NCBI GenBank assembly: GCA_963771025.1
Contig: CAVYRL010000008.1
Span: 62,001-126,000 of the forward strand
Length of the DNA: 64,000 nt
DNA from: Miltoncostaea sp963771025
Lineage (GTDB): Bacteria; Actinomycetota; Thermoleophilia; Miltoncostaeales; Miltoncostaeaceae
Direction: 5' to 3'
Both the position numbers and the translations under genes were made by a program. The notes under the pieces are model-generated. The model was not told where the DNA came from and made no database searches. It saw only the letters and a program-made list of their open reading frames with translations. Positions 25,855-34,418 of the stretch are shown here, piece by piece. The first letter of the stretch is position 1. The number at the start of each line of letters is the position of its first letter.

Positions 25855-26717
25855 CAGCGCTCGTCCTTGTGGGTGGAGCGGTGCCAGGGCATCACCAGCC
25901 GCTCGATGATGACCACGATCAGGAACAGCAGGAGGGTGAGCAGCATCGTCATGAGCACCGCGCCGAACACGAGGTCGGTGCGGAAGGCGTTGCGCATCTG
26001 CTGCATGTAGATGCCGAGGCCCTCGAACGACCCCACGTACTCGGCGAAGACCGCCGCGACGACCGCGTACGTGACGGTGATCCGCACGCCGGTGAAGAAG
26101 TGCGGCATCGAGCTGGGCAGGCGCGCGCGCACGAAGATCTGCCAGCGGGTGGCGCGCATGCTGCGCAGCAGGTTCATCGCGTCCGGGTCGGTGGAGGCGA
26201 GGCCCTGGGCCAGCCCGACCACGATCGGGAAGAAGGTGTAGAAGGCGACCACCAGCACCTTGGGCATCAGCCCGAAGCCGAACCAGATGATCACCAGCGG
26301 GGCGATCGCGACGATCGGAATCGTCTGGGACGACACGAGGATCGGGTAGATCCCGCGCCGCACCCAGGGGATGAAATCCATGGCGACGGCGAGCACGACG
26401 GCCGCCGCGATCGCGATCCCCAGACCCAGGACCGTCTCCTGGAAGGTCACCCAGAGCGCCGTCCAGAGATTGTCGCGATCGTCCCAGGAGGCCTGCGTGA
26501 TGTCGCTCGGCGAGGGGAGCACCGACGGCGACACGTTCTGCCATCGGACGTAGAACTCCCAGATGGCGATCGCCACCAGCACCAGGAGGACCGAGGGCCA
26601 CACCAGGTTGAAGCGCGAGGTACGCCAGGCGGCGCCCGGCGACCTCCCCGCGGCGACCGGCTCCGCCGGTGTCGGCGCCGGTTCCGAACCCGCGGTCTGC
26701 TCGGCGCGGGTGCTCAT
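25851..26717 (-). CDS. ABC transporter permease, ThiX/SsuC type (288 aa)
   Basis: A polytopic inner-membrane permease. The N-terminal 35 residues are hydrophilic (alanine/proline-rich). Six helices follow, with the BPD_transp_1 coupling segment AMNLLRSMRATRWQIFVRAR and then LPSSMPHFFTGVRI, characteristic of SsuC/TauC/ThiX. It is the first gene of the leftward operon. The 155-bp gap to the divergent tenA contains no TPP riboswitch I can recognise. Confidence 0.92.
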   Translation of the reverse strand: MSTRAEQTAGSEPAPTPAEPVAAGRSPGAAWRTSRFNLVWPSVLLVLVAIAIWEFYVRWQNVSPSVLPSPSDITQASWDDRDNLWTALWVTFQETVLGLGIAIAAAVVLAVAMDFIPWVRRGIYPILVSSQTIPIVAIAPLVIIWFGFGLMPKVLVVAFYTFFPIVVGLAQGLASTDPDAMNLLRSMRATRWQIFVRARLPSSMPHFFTGVRITVTYAVVAAVFAEYVGSFEGLGIYMQQMRNAFRTDLVFGAVLMTMLLTLLLFLIVVIIERLVMPWHRSTHKDERW

Positions 26718-26872
26718 CGGGTGGTGTGGAGGATGCCCAAGGCGCCGCCAGTCTAGGTAGGCCCACGGGACCGACCCATCGGCCCTGTGGTTGAGTTTTC
26801 GCGTCGGCGCCCCGCCACCCCGGCGCGTCGTCCTATCGTCGCCTCACGAACACTCGGACGGAGGCGACCGGC

Positions 26873-27553
26873 ATGACCACCAGGCTCAGCGGCACCAAGG
26901 CCATCTGGGATCGCATCGACCCCATCTATCGCAGGGTCCTCGATCATCCCTTCCTCGCCGGCGTTCGCGATGGCACTCTCGATCATGCGGCCTTCGGACG
27001 CTACATCGTCCAGGACGCGCTGTACCTGCGCGAGTACGCCCGGTCGCTGGCCCTGTGCGCGGCGCGCGGGGCCGACTCGGACATCGTGGAGATGTTCTGC
27101 GCGCACTCCGGCTCGGCCATCGCGACCGAGCGGCTGATGCACGCCTCGCTGATGGGCCGGATGGGAATCGACCCCGAGAGCCTGGACGACGCCGTCGCGA
27201 CCCCGACCTGCTTCGCCTACACCAGCTTCACCAAGCAGGCCTGCGCCCTGGGCGAGCGGCACGAGGCCATCGCCTCGGTGCTCCCCTGCTACTGGATCTA
27301 CCGCGAGGTGGGACACGCTCTGAGGGACGCCGGCTCGCCGGACCCGGCCTACCAGATCTGGATCGACACGTACGCCGACCCCGTGTTCAACGAGGCCGTG
27401 GAGGGCGCGCTCGAGGCGTGCGAAGCGGTGGCGGCCGACCTCGGACCCGCCGCCACCGAGGCGATGGTCGTCTCGGCCGCGACCGCCGCCCGCTACGAGT
27501 GGATGTTCTGGGACTCCGCCTACCGCGACGAGCGCTGGCCGGACGTGGGATGA
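26873..27553 (+). CDS. tenA: TenA/thiaminase II-family protein (226 aa)
   Basis: TenA hydrolyses aminopyrimidine products of thiamine breakdown to HMP, the thiamine pyrimidine. The all-helical fold is seen in HPFLAGVRDGTLDHAAFGRYIVQDALYLREYAR split over two helices, then FTKQACALGERHEAIASVLPCYWIYREVG and the C-terminal FWDSAYRDERWP. The active-site aspartate and the catalytic cysteine candidate (QACAL or LPCYW segment) fit TenA_C/TenA_E-like proteins; the glutamates of YREVG and ARYEWMFW are kept. GGAGG precedes the ATG. It is divergent from the ABC-amidohydrolase operon. Confidence 0.87.
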   Translation: MTTRLSGTKAIWDRIDPIYRRVLDHPFLAGVRDGTLDHAAFGRYIVQDALYLREYARSLALCAARGADSDIVEMFCAHSGSAIATERLMHASLMGRMGIDPESLDDAVATPTCFAYTSFTKQACALGERHEAIASVLPCYWIYREVGHALRDAGSPDPAYQIWIDTYADPVFNEAVEGALEACEAVAADLGPAATEAMVVSAATAARYEWMFWDSAYRDERWPDVG

Positions 27554-27582
27554 GCCTCCGGTCCCGCCCGGCCATCCCGACC

Positions 27583-27609
27583 GCCCGGCGCACGATGCGC
27601 GCGCCGGGC
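27583..27609 (+). terminator. hairpin downstream of tenA
   Basis: GCCCGGCGC pairs with GCGCCGGGC around a 9-nt loop, 30 nt after the tenA stop. The rest of the 229-bp gap to recN contains no further gene. Confidence 0.5.
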
Positions 27610-27782
27610 CAGTAGGGCTCCAGCGGAGACGGGTCCATCACCCGTCCCGGCGTCGCCCGGACCGTCGCCGGGCGTCCGCGCGGAGGCGGCGACCCCTCCC
27701 CCGCGCCCAGCGGACCCGCCGGCGGACGGGCGTGCGACACGTCGCGCCGCCCGATCCGTCGCGGCCGACCCACCCCGGCGGG

Positions 27783-29474
27783 TCAGCTCACGCGGCGGGC
27801 CAACAGTTCCCCGGCGTGGCGGCGAGCGCCCGGGTCGGACGGGCCGGCGCCCAGCATGCGGCACAGCTCGTCGACCAGATCGTCGCCCCCCACCGGCTCG
27901 ATGCGGGTGGTCGCGCGGCCGTCGGCATCGAGGCCCTTGACCAGCCGGTAGTGGGCATCGGCCATGGCGGCGACCTGCGGCAGATGGGTGATCACGATCA
28001 CCTGGCGGCCCTCGGCGAAGGCGCGCAACCGGGCTCCGACGGCGGTGGCCGTGACGCCGCCGATGCCCGCGTCCACCTCGTCCAGCACCCAGGTGGCGTC
28101 GTCGCCCGAGGCGGCCACACCGTGCAGGGCGAGCAGCACGCGCGAGAGCTCGCCGCCCGAGGCCGTCGCCGCGAGCGGCGTCTCCGGAAGGCCGGGGTTG
28201 GCCCGCAGCCAGATGACGCACGAGTCGGCCGGCGGGTCGCCGTCGTGGTCCTCCACCAACTCCACCCGCAACTCGGCGCGAGGCATCGCCAGGTCGGCCA
28301 GCTGCTCGACCACGGCCTCCGCCAGGCGCGGAGCGGCCTCCAGGCGCGCCTCGCGCAGGCCGATCGCCACGCCCACCGCCTCGTCGAGTGCCGCCTCGTG
28401 CTCCTGGGCCAGCGCCATCACGTCGCCCGCGCCCTCGTCCAGCGCCAGCAGCGACACCCGCGCCTCCTCGGCACGCGCGAGCACCTGATCGGTGCCGGGC
28501 CCGTACCGGCGCGACAGCCGCGAGTAGGTCTCGAGGCGCTCCTCGACCTGTGCCAGGCGGCCGGGCTCGGCGTCGAGGTCGTCCAGATACGCCCTCAGAG
28601 TCAGGCCGACCTCCTGAAGGGCCTCCTGCGCCGCGCTCAGCTCGGCGTGGGGCGCCGCGAGCGCGGCATCCACCTCCGCCATGGGCGCGAGCGCCGCGGA
28701 GGCGGTGCCCAGCGATGCGACCACCCCTTCCTCGCCGGTGCTGGGCGACAGGGCCTCGGCGGCGGCCGAGGCCGCCCCGGCAAGGCCCTCGGCGTTGCGC
28801 AGACGCTCGCGCTCGGCCCGCAGGGCGGCCTCCTCGGCCACGTCGATGCCGGCCGCGTCCACGTCGCGCACCAGCTCCTCCAGGTCGTCCCGCTCGCGCT
28901 CGGCCGAATCGCGGCGCGCGCGCGCCGCGGTGAGGGCGCGACCGATGCCCGCGAGGCGGCGGCGCAGCACGACCAGCCGCTCGGCGGCGGCGGTCACGCC
29001 CGGTCCCGCGAAGGCGTCGAGCACGGCGAGCTGGCTGGCGGTGCTCACCAGGCGCCGGTGCTCGTGCTGGGCCGAGAATCGCACCAGCGACCGCGCCAGG
29101 GCGGCGACGGCCTCGCGGGGAGCCGTCTGGCCGTCGATCAGCGCCCGCGCCCGGCCTTCGGCGGGGACGCGACGGGCCACCACCACCTCGCGCTCGTCGT
29201 CGACGAGATCCCGCAGGGGCAGCGCCGGATCGTCCGGGTCGAGGGCGTCCCAGTAGCCGTGGGGCACCTCGAGGGTGGCCTGCACCAGCGCGTGCCGCGC
29301 GCCGGGCCGCACCGACGAGGCGTCGGCCGGGGCGCCCGCCAGCAGGCCGAGAGCCTGGGCGAGCACGGTCTTGCCCGCGCCGGTCTCGCCGGTGATGGCC
29401 GTCAGGCCGCCCGGCGGCGCCAGCTCGGCCCGCTCGATGACCACGAGGTCGCGGACCTCGAGCGCCCGGATCAC
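27783..29474 (-). CDS. recN: DNA repair protein RecN (563 aa)
   Basis: RecN is an SMC-like ATPase that tethers DNA ends during double-strand break repair. The N-terminal Walker A is ITGETGAGKTVLAQALG. A coiled coil of alanine/arginine/glutamate-rich helices occupies about residues 150-400. The C-terminal half has the signature TASGGELSRVLLAL and Walker B WVLDEVDAGIGG, then VIVITHLPQVAAMAD. The GTG start overlaps the nadK stop as GTGA. Last gene of the dxs-tlyA-nadK-recN operon, an order seen in many actinobacteria. Confidence 0.94.
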   Translation of the reverse strand: MIRALEVRDLVVIERAELAPPGGLTAITGETGAGKTVLAQALGLLAGAPADASSVRPGARHALVQATLEVPHGYWDALDPDDPALPLRDLVDDEREVVVARRVPAEGRARALIDGQTAPREAVAALARSLVRFSAQHEHRRLVSTASQLAVLDAFAGPGVTAAAERLVVLRRRLAGIGRALTAARARRDSAERERDDLEELVRDVDAAGIDVAEEAALRAERERLRNAEGLAGAASAAAEALSPSTGEEGVVASLGTASAALAPMAEVDAALAAPHAELSAAQEALQEVGLTLRAYLDDLDAEPGRLAQVEERLETYSRLSRRYGPGTDQVLARAEEARVSLLALDEGAGDVMALAQEHEAALDEAVGVAIGLREARLEAAPRLAEAVVEQLADLAMPRAELRVELVEDHDGDPPADSCVIWLRANPGLPETPLAATASGGELSRVLLALHGVAASGDDATWVLDEVDAGIGGVTATAVGARLRAFAEGRQVIVITHLPQVAAMADAHYRLVKGLDADGRATTRIEPVGGDDLVDELCRMLGAGPSDPGARRHAGELLARRVS

Positions 29475-30373
29475 GGCCGGCCGAACTTCTCCCGGTAGCG
29501 CCGGAAGAAGGATGCCTCGGGGAACGTCGCCAGGTGGACCTCCGAGCCGCCGAGCCCGACGGTTATGGAGCGGCCGGGCTTCAGCACGCCGATCCGCTGG
29601 CCATCGGCCTGGACGTCGCAGTCGCCCGCGAGCGCGCTGTTGGTCACGGTCAACTGCTCCTCGGCGCCGATCACGAGGGGCCGGCTGTCGAGGTGGTGCA
29701 GGGCGATGAACGAGAGCACGAAGCAGCGCACCCGCCACGACACCGTGGGGCCGCCGGCCGCCAGGTTGTAGGCCGTCGAGCCCACGGGGGTGCTCAGGAT
29801 CACGCCGTCGCAGCGGACCGTGGCGACGACCTCGTCGTCGACCGCGTAGGTCAGGTCGGCGATGCGCGAATCGCCGCCCCGGAAGAGCGCCAGGTCGTTG
29901 ACGGCCTGCACCTCGCCGTCGGCCCAGGTCGCCTTCAGCGAGGGCAGCCCGAGGACGTTGAAGTCACCGGCCAGGGCACGCCGCAGATCGCGCTCGAGGC
30001 TCTCCCGCTCGATGGAGGCCAGGAAGCCCACGCGGCCGTAGTTGATGCCGATCACGGGAGCCCCGGAGCCGGCCTCGCGCGCGAGGGCCCGCAGGATGCT
30101 GCCGTCGCCGCCGAGCACCAGGATCAGGTCCTCGCCCCCCGACTTCAGCACCATGCCGTCGCCCGACGAGAAGGGCGCCAGGATGCGGTGCTTGACGACC
30201 TCGCCGGCCGGCACCAGCACCTGCACGCCCGACTCCTGGAGGATCGCCATCACGGTCGGCAGCGTCGAGGCGGTCACGTCGGGCTCGCGGTGCGTCAGCA
30301 GCAGCACGCGCTTCACCGGGTGGCCGCCCTCCACCGTGATCGGCACGCCGCTGCCCAGTGGGGCCTGGCTCAT
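29471..30373 (-). CDS. nadK: NAD kinase (300 aa)
   Basis: NadK phosphorylates NAD to NADP. The catalytic GGDG motif is in LILVLGGDGSILRALARE, followed by INYGRVGFLAS, the NDLALFRG segment that contacts the nicotinamide ribose, and CDGVILSTPVGSTAYNLAAG. The ATG overlaps the tlyA stop as ATGA. Length is typical for bacterial enzymes. Confidence 0.95.
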   Translation of the reverse strand: MSQAPLGSGVPITVEGGHPVKRVLLLTHREPDVTASTLPTVMAILQESGVQVLVPAGEVVKHRILAPFSSGDGMVLKSGGEDLILVLGGDGSILRALAREAGSGAPVIGINYGRVGFLASIERESLERDLRRALAGDFNVLGLPSLKATWADGEVQAVNDLALFRGGDSRIADLTYAVDDEVVATVRCDGVILSTPVGSTAYNLAAGGPTVSWRVRCFVLSFIALHHLDSRPLVIGAEEQLTVTNSALAGDCDVQADGQRIGVLKPGRSITVGLGGSEVHLATFPEASFFRRYREKFGRP

Positions 30374-31114
30374 CGCTCTCCGTCGCTCTCGGCGTACACG
30401 AACACCTCTCGATTGCCCTTGGGTCCCGGCAGACCGGCATCGGCTGTCCCGAGCACCCGCCCGCCGTTCCTCTCGATGACCTCGATCACGCCGCGCACGG
30501 CATCCGCGCGGGCCGCCTCGTCGCGCACGACGCCACCCGACCCGACCCGCTCGCGCCCGACCTCGAACTGCGGTTTGACCATCACCATCGCACGCCATCC
30601 CGCCGCCAGGCACGGCACCACCGCGCCCCAGACCGTGCCGATCGCGATGAACGACAGGTCGCAGGTGACCAGGTCGGGCGCGTACGGCAGGTCCTGCGGG
30701 GTGAGATGGCGGGCGTTCGTGCGCTCCATGACGTGGACCCGGGAATCCTGGCGCAGCGACCAGTCCAGCTGTCCATACCCCACATCGAGGGCGACGACGC
30801 GCGCGGCACCCCGCTGCAGCAGGCAGTCCGTGAACCCCCCGGTGGAGGCGCCGAGGTCGAGCGCCGAGGCGCCGGAGACGTTGACCCCGAGGGCGTCGAG
30901 GGCCGCCACGAGCTTGGTGCCCCCGCGCGAGACGTAGTCCGGGGCCTCGCGCACCGCCACCGCGGCGCTCTCGGGCACGTTGGTGCCCGGCTTGTTGAAC
31001 GGGCCGTCCGTCCACCTCGACGCGCCCGGCCATCACGGCGGCCTGTGCGCGCGAGCGCGTGGCGAAGAGGCCGCGCTGCACGAGCATCACGTCGAGTCGG
31101 GAACGGGTGACCAC
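30370..31114 (-). pseudogene. tlyA: TlyA 16S/23S rRNA 2'-O-methyltransferase (hemolysin family), frameshifted
   Basis: TlyA methylates rRNA and confers capreomycin sensitivity in mycobacteria. The N-terminal S4 RNA-binding domain (VVTRSRLDVMLVQRGLFAT and ARAQAAVMAGRVEVDG-like sequence) is in one frame. The FtsJ-like methyltransferase domain (DYVSRGGTKL, ALDLGASTGGFTDCLL, MVKPQFEVG) is in the next. The break sits at a tandem GGAC duplication (minus strand; 31006-31013). Removing one GGAC copy joins VEVDG directly to PFNKPGTNVPE and yields about 246 residues, close to the family norm. The methyltransferase part could also be made alone from the GTG at 30978. Recent slippage, phase variation or assembly error are all possible. 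Confidence 0.85.
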
Positions 31115-31157
31115 CGCGCGGATGATAGCCGGGGGCGCGGCGCGCGCCCGCGGAGCG

Positions 31158-33071
31158 TCAGCCCTCGGCGAGCAGGGCGCGCGAGGGATCGCCGATCGCG
31201 CGCACGACACGCGCGGCGATGTGCTCGGGGGTCAGCCCCGTGTCCCCGAGGAGCAGCTCGCGCTTGCCGTGATCGACGAAACGATCCGGGAGCCCCACCC
31301 GCAGCACGCGGGCGGGCGCGTCGTCGAGGGCCTCCAGCACGGCGCTGCCGAAGCCACCCATCTGGGCGTGGTCCTCGATCGTCACCAGCAGGTCGTGGCC
31401 CTGGGCGAGGTGGCGCATCAGCGCGGCGTCGAGCGGCTTGGCGAAACGCGCGTTGACGACCGTCGGGCGCACGCCGGTCGCCTGCGCGATCAGCTCTCCG
31501 GACGCCTGCGCCAGGCCCGCACCGAAACCGTAGCCCACCAGCGCCACGCGCTCGCCCAGCTCGAGCACCTCCGCGTGGCCGATCTCGATCGGCTCGGGGC
31601 GCTCGGGCAGCGGCACGCCCAGTCCGGCGCCGCGGGGGTACCGGATGGCCACCGGGCCATCCATCCGCAGCGCGGTGTGGAGCATGTTGACCAGCTCCGC
31701 CTCGTCCATCGGCGCCATCAGGGTGAACCCCGGGATCGCCCGCAGGTAGGCGATGTCGAACGCGCCGTGGTGGGTCGGGCCGTCGTCGCCGACCAGTCCG
31801 CCGCGGTCGATCGCGAAGACCACCGGGAGGCCCTGGATCGCGACGTCGTGGATAATCGGGTCGAAGGCGCGCTGAAGGAACGTGGAGTAGATCGCGCACA
31901 CCGGCCGGTAGCCCTCGATGGCCATCCCGCAGGCGAAGACGGCCGCGTGCTGCTCGGCGATGCCCACGTCGTAGGTGCGCTCGGGGAAGCGGGCCATCAT
32001 GTGCTGCATCCCGGTTCCCTTCAGCATGGCGGCGGTGATGCCCACGACGCGCGGGTCGCGCTCGGCCTCGGCCACAAGCGCGCGGCCGAACACCTCGGTG
32101 TAGGTCGGGACCGGCGACGCGGCCTTCTTCGCCGCGGCCTTGCCGCTCTCGATGACGAAGGGGGTGGCGCCGTGCATCGCCTCGCCGTCGGCCTCGGCCG
32201 GCGGATATCCCCGCCCCTTCACCGTCATCACGTGGATCACGCACGGACGGTCCTTGTCGAGCGTGGTGCGCAGCGCGCGGCGGACGCCCTCGATGTCGTG
32301 GCCGTCGATCGGGCCGATGTAGGTGAATCCGAGCGCCTCGAACAACGCCCCCGTCTCGAACCACAGCGCCTTCGTCGCGTCCCGGATGTGACCGCCGACG
32401 CCCGACGCGCCGGGGACCCGCGAGAGGCCCCGCTCCAACTCCTCGCGCACACGGGTGAGGCCCGGATCGGCCCGGACCCTCTGGAACAGCTTGGAGAGCG
32501 CGCCGACGTTCTCCGAGATGCTCATGCCGTTGTCGTTGAGGACCACGGTGATGGGCGATCCCAGGGCACCCGCCTGGTTGAGGCCCTCGTAGGCCATCCC
32601 CCCGGTCAGGGCGCCGTCGCCGATCACCGAGACGACGTGACCCTCGCGGCGCCCGTGGCGCTGGGCCTGGGCCAGGCCCGCCGCGTAGCTGATGGAGGTG
32701 CTGGCGTGGCCCGCGCCCATGATGTCGTGCTCGCTCTCCTCCCGCCGCAGGAAGCCGCTGATGCCGCCGTGCTGGCGCAGCGTGCCGAACCCCTCGAGCC
32801 GGCCGGTCAGGAGCTTGTGCCCGTAGGCCTGGTGGCCGACGTCCCACACGATGCGGTCGCGCGGCGACTCGAGCTCCGAGTGCAGGGCGATGGTGAGCTC
32901 GACCGTGCCGAGGCTCGCGCCGAGGTGTCCCCCGGTCTGGGAGACGGTGTCGATGATCGCCTCGCGCATCTCCTGGGCCAGGGCCTCGAGCTGCGCGTCG
33001 CTCATGCGGTTGAGCTCATGGGGGCTCGAGAGCCCGGCAAGGATCGGGAATCGCGGATCGAGCACGGCCAT
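31158..33071 (-). CDS. dxs: 1-deoxy-D-xylulose-5-phosphate synthase (637 aa)
   Basis: Dxs condenses pyruvate and glyceraldehyde-3-phosphate in the first step of the MEP isoprenoid pathway. Features are GGHLGASLGTVELT, WDVGHQAYGHKLLTGR, the TPP/Mg motif GDGALTGGMAYEGLN, and the transketolase-type HHGAFDIAYLR and YPRG segments. The ATG at 33071 is preceded at exactly six bases by TACTAT, so the message is likely leaderless; a start six codons upstream would overlap that box. It heads the operon with tlyA, nadK and recN. Confidence 0.96.
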   Translation of the reverse strand: MAVLDPRFPILAGLSSPHELNRMSDAQLEALAQEMREAIIDTVSQTGGHLGASLGTVELTIALHSELESPRDRIVWDVGHQAYGHKLLTGRLEGFGTLRQHGGISGFLRREESEHDIMGAGHASTSISYAAGLAQAQRHGRREGHVVSVIGDGALTGGMAYEGLNQAGALGSPITVVLNDNGMSISENVGALSKLFQRVRADPGLTRVREELERGLSRVPGASGVGGHIRDATKALWFETGALFEALGFTYIGPIDGHDIEGVRRALRTTLDKDRPCVIHVMTVKGRGYPPAEADGEAMHGATPFVIESGKAAAKKAASPVPTYTEVFGRALVAEAERDPRVVGITAAMLKGTGMQHMMARFPERTYDVGIAEQHAAVFACGMAIEGYRPVCAIYSTFLQRAFDPIIHDVAIQGLPVVFAIDRGGLVGDDGPTHHGAFDIAYLRAIPGFTLMAPMDEAELVNMLHTALRMDGPVAIRYPRGAGLGVPLPERPEPIEIGHAEVLELGERVALVGYGFGAGLAQASGELIAQATGVRPTVVNARFAKPLDAALMRHLAQGHDLLVTIEDHAQMGGFGSAVLEALDDAPARVLRVGLPDRFVDHGKRELLLGDTGLTPEHIAARVVRAIGDPSRALLAEG

Positions 33072-33077
33072 GACCCG

Positions 33078-33083
33078 ATAGTA
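33078..33083 (-). promoter_or_regulatory. -10-like TACTAT, leaderless start of dxs
   Basis: TACTAT on the minus strand, six bases, then ATG. No Shine-Dalgarno sequence is present. The divergent glutathione-transferase-like gene has TATCGT eight bases before its ATG, so two leaderless promoters lie back to back in 62 bp. Confidence 0.5.
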
Positions 33084-33133
33084 GTGCACCCTCGGGGGCC
33101 TCGGGGAGAGTCTGGTGACTATCGTCCCACCGG

Positions 33134-33766
33134 ATGGCGCGACTCGTGCTCTACGACAACCCGGTGTCCTCGAACGCGCTGAAGGTCCGCTTCCTGCTTG
33201 CCGAGCTCGCGCTGGACCACGAGCGCCGCGAGGTGCCGATGCCCGAGCCCCGGCCCGACTGGTATCTCGCGGTCAACCCGTTCGGGCGCATACCCGCGAT
33301 CGACGACGACGGCCTCCTGCTCTCGGAGTCCCACGCCATCCTCCGCCACCTGGCGCGGCGCGAGGGACGCGAGGACCTCTACCCCGCCGACATCCGCGAC
33401 GCGGCCCTCGTGGACGAGTTCCTCGACCGCTGGCACACCCGCATCCGCCCCGCGTTCTTCCGCCACGAGGCGCCGGCCCTGGGATACGCGCCCGGCGCGG
33501 GGGGCTTCTACGCGGTGCCGCCCGACACGGACGCGGCGGCCGAGGCGGAGCGGCGGATCCAGCCCGTCCTGGCGCTGCTCGACGGTCTCGTCTCCCCCGG
33601 CTCGACGCTCCTCGGCCGCTTCACGATCGCCGACTGCGCCGTCGCGCCGGTCCTGTTCCGGACCACGAAGACCGGCCTCGACCTTGACGCCTACCCCGCT
33701 CTCACCGCGCTGCGCGAGACCCTGCTCGCGCGTCCCGCGTTCGCGAGGGCCGACCCGGTCGGCTGA
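33134..33766 (+). CDS. glutathione S-transferase family protein (210 aa)
   Basis: The N-terminal thioredoxin-like domain has LVLYDNPVSSNALKVRFLL, with the serine pair in the position of the catalytic serine of beta/theta/zeta GSTs. The segment NPFGRIPAIDDDGLLLSESHAI contains the cis-proline and the glutathione gamma-glutamyl binding residues. The C-terminal helical domain ends ADCAVAPVLFRTTKTG, including the N-capping aspartate. Actinobacteria usually make mycothiol, so the true thiol is uncertain. TATCGT lies eight bases before the ATG. Confidence 0.85.
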   Translation: MARLVLYDNPVSSNALKVRFLLAELALDHERREVPMPEPRPDWYLAVNPFGRIPAIDDDGLLLSESHAILRHLARREGREDLYPADIRDAALVDEFLDRWHTRIRPAFFRHEAPALGYAPGAGGFYAVPPDTDAAAEAERRIQPVLALLDGLVSPGSTLLGRFTIADCAVAPVLFRTTKTGLDLDAYPALTALRETLLARPAFARADPVG

Positions 33767-33782
33767 GGACGACCCGGGCCGC

Positions 33783-34184
33783 TCAGGCCAGGAGGACCAC
33801 GCGCAGGGTCGGGAGCGCGTCGTCGTCGGTCTCGGGCGAGCCGATGATGCCCACCAGGTACGGCAGGTTGGCGCGCAGCTGCATGATGTCGTCCGGCTCC
33901 AGCAACCCGCCGGCGAGCACGTACGTCCCCAACTCCTTGAGCATGCGGACACCGCTGTCGATGAACGCGGTCGGAACGTTGACCATCGAGAGCTCCGGAT
34001 GTCCCGAGTAGATCGAGAGCCCCACGGTCTCCAGCTCGGCGCCGCGCGCGGCCGGGCCCTGCGTCAGCCAGGCACGATCGGCGAGCTCGGCCATCGGCGG
34101 CCGGTCATCGCCCGACCCGATGCCCTGGAGCTCGGCGTGGCCGGCCGCATCCGGGTCGCTCGGCGGGCGCACGGCCACCTGCAC
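33783..34184 (-). CDS. hypothetical protein (133 aa)
   Basis: Not recognised. The C-terminal half has a natural alternating pattern (ETVGLSIYSGHPELSMVNVP, then RMLKELGTYVLAGGLLEPDD). The N-terminal half is charged and partly disordered. I chose the GTG at 34184; protein-like codons continue about twelve residues further upstream but offer no ATG/GTG/TTG before a stop. It follows the nusB-linked 65-aa gene by 36 nt in the same direction and may belong to that operon. Codon use looks real and not like a shadow frame. Confidence 0.5.
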   Translation of the reverse strand: MQVAVRPPSDPDAAGHAELQGIGSGDDRPPMAELADRAWLTQGPAARGAELETVGLSIYSGHPELSMVNVPTAFIDSGVRMLKELGTYVLAGGLLEPDDIMQLRANLPYLVGIIGSPETDDDALPTLRVVLLA

Positions 34185-34220
34185 CCGCGGATCGAGCGTG
34201 TCCCCCTCGCGCGCGACGGG

Positions 34221-34418
34221 TCAGTCCTCGCGGCCCGTGGTGGCCGCCCGCAGCGCGCGCGGCAGCCGCTCGGTGATCTCGGCGCCAAGGGCCAGGGCCT
34301 CGTCGGCGAGCGCTTTCCGCTCGTCCGGCGGAACGTCCTCGTCGGCCAGCCGGCGGGCGACGTCCTCCAACCGCGCCGCGGCGGCCTCGAGGGCCAGGGC
34401 GTCGTCCGGAGCCGTCAG
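34221..34418 (-). CDS. small helical protein after nusB, apparent CTG start (65 aa)
   Basis: A 65-residue, highly charged helical protein with the core ALEAAAARLEDVARRLADED and DERKALADEALALG. The pattern recalls the small subunit of exonuclease VII (XseB), but the match is too weak to name it and no xseA is nearby. No ATG, GTG or TTG starts the protein-like part. A CTG overlaps the nusB stop as CTGA, exactly like the ATGA/GTGA junctions elsewhere in this operon, so initiation at CTG is inferred. Confidence 0.55.
   Translation of the reverse strand: MTAPDDALALEAAAARLEDVARRLADEDVPPDERKALADEALALGAEITERLPRALRAATTGRED

Noticed and set aside
26718..26872. Possible TPP riboswitch between the ABC operon and tenA
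   Set aside because: The conserved CTGAGA and ACCTGATC-type elements are absent on both strands.
27732..29498. 588-codon plus-strand open frame opposite recN
   Set aside because: Antisense shadow of recN; His/Arg/Gly-rich with no domain signature.
34221..34418. Exonuclease VII small subunit (XseB)
   Set aside because: Only general helical similarity; no xseA nearby and the XseB signature is not clear.
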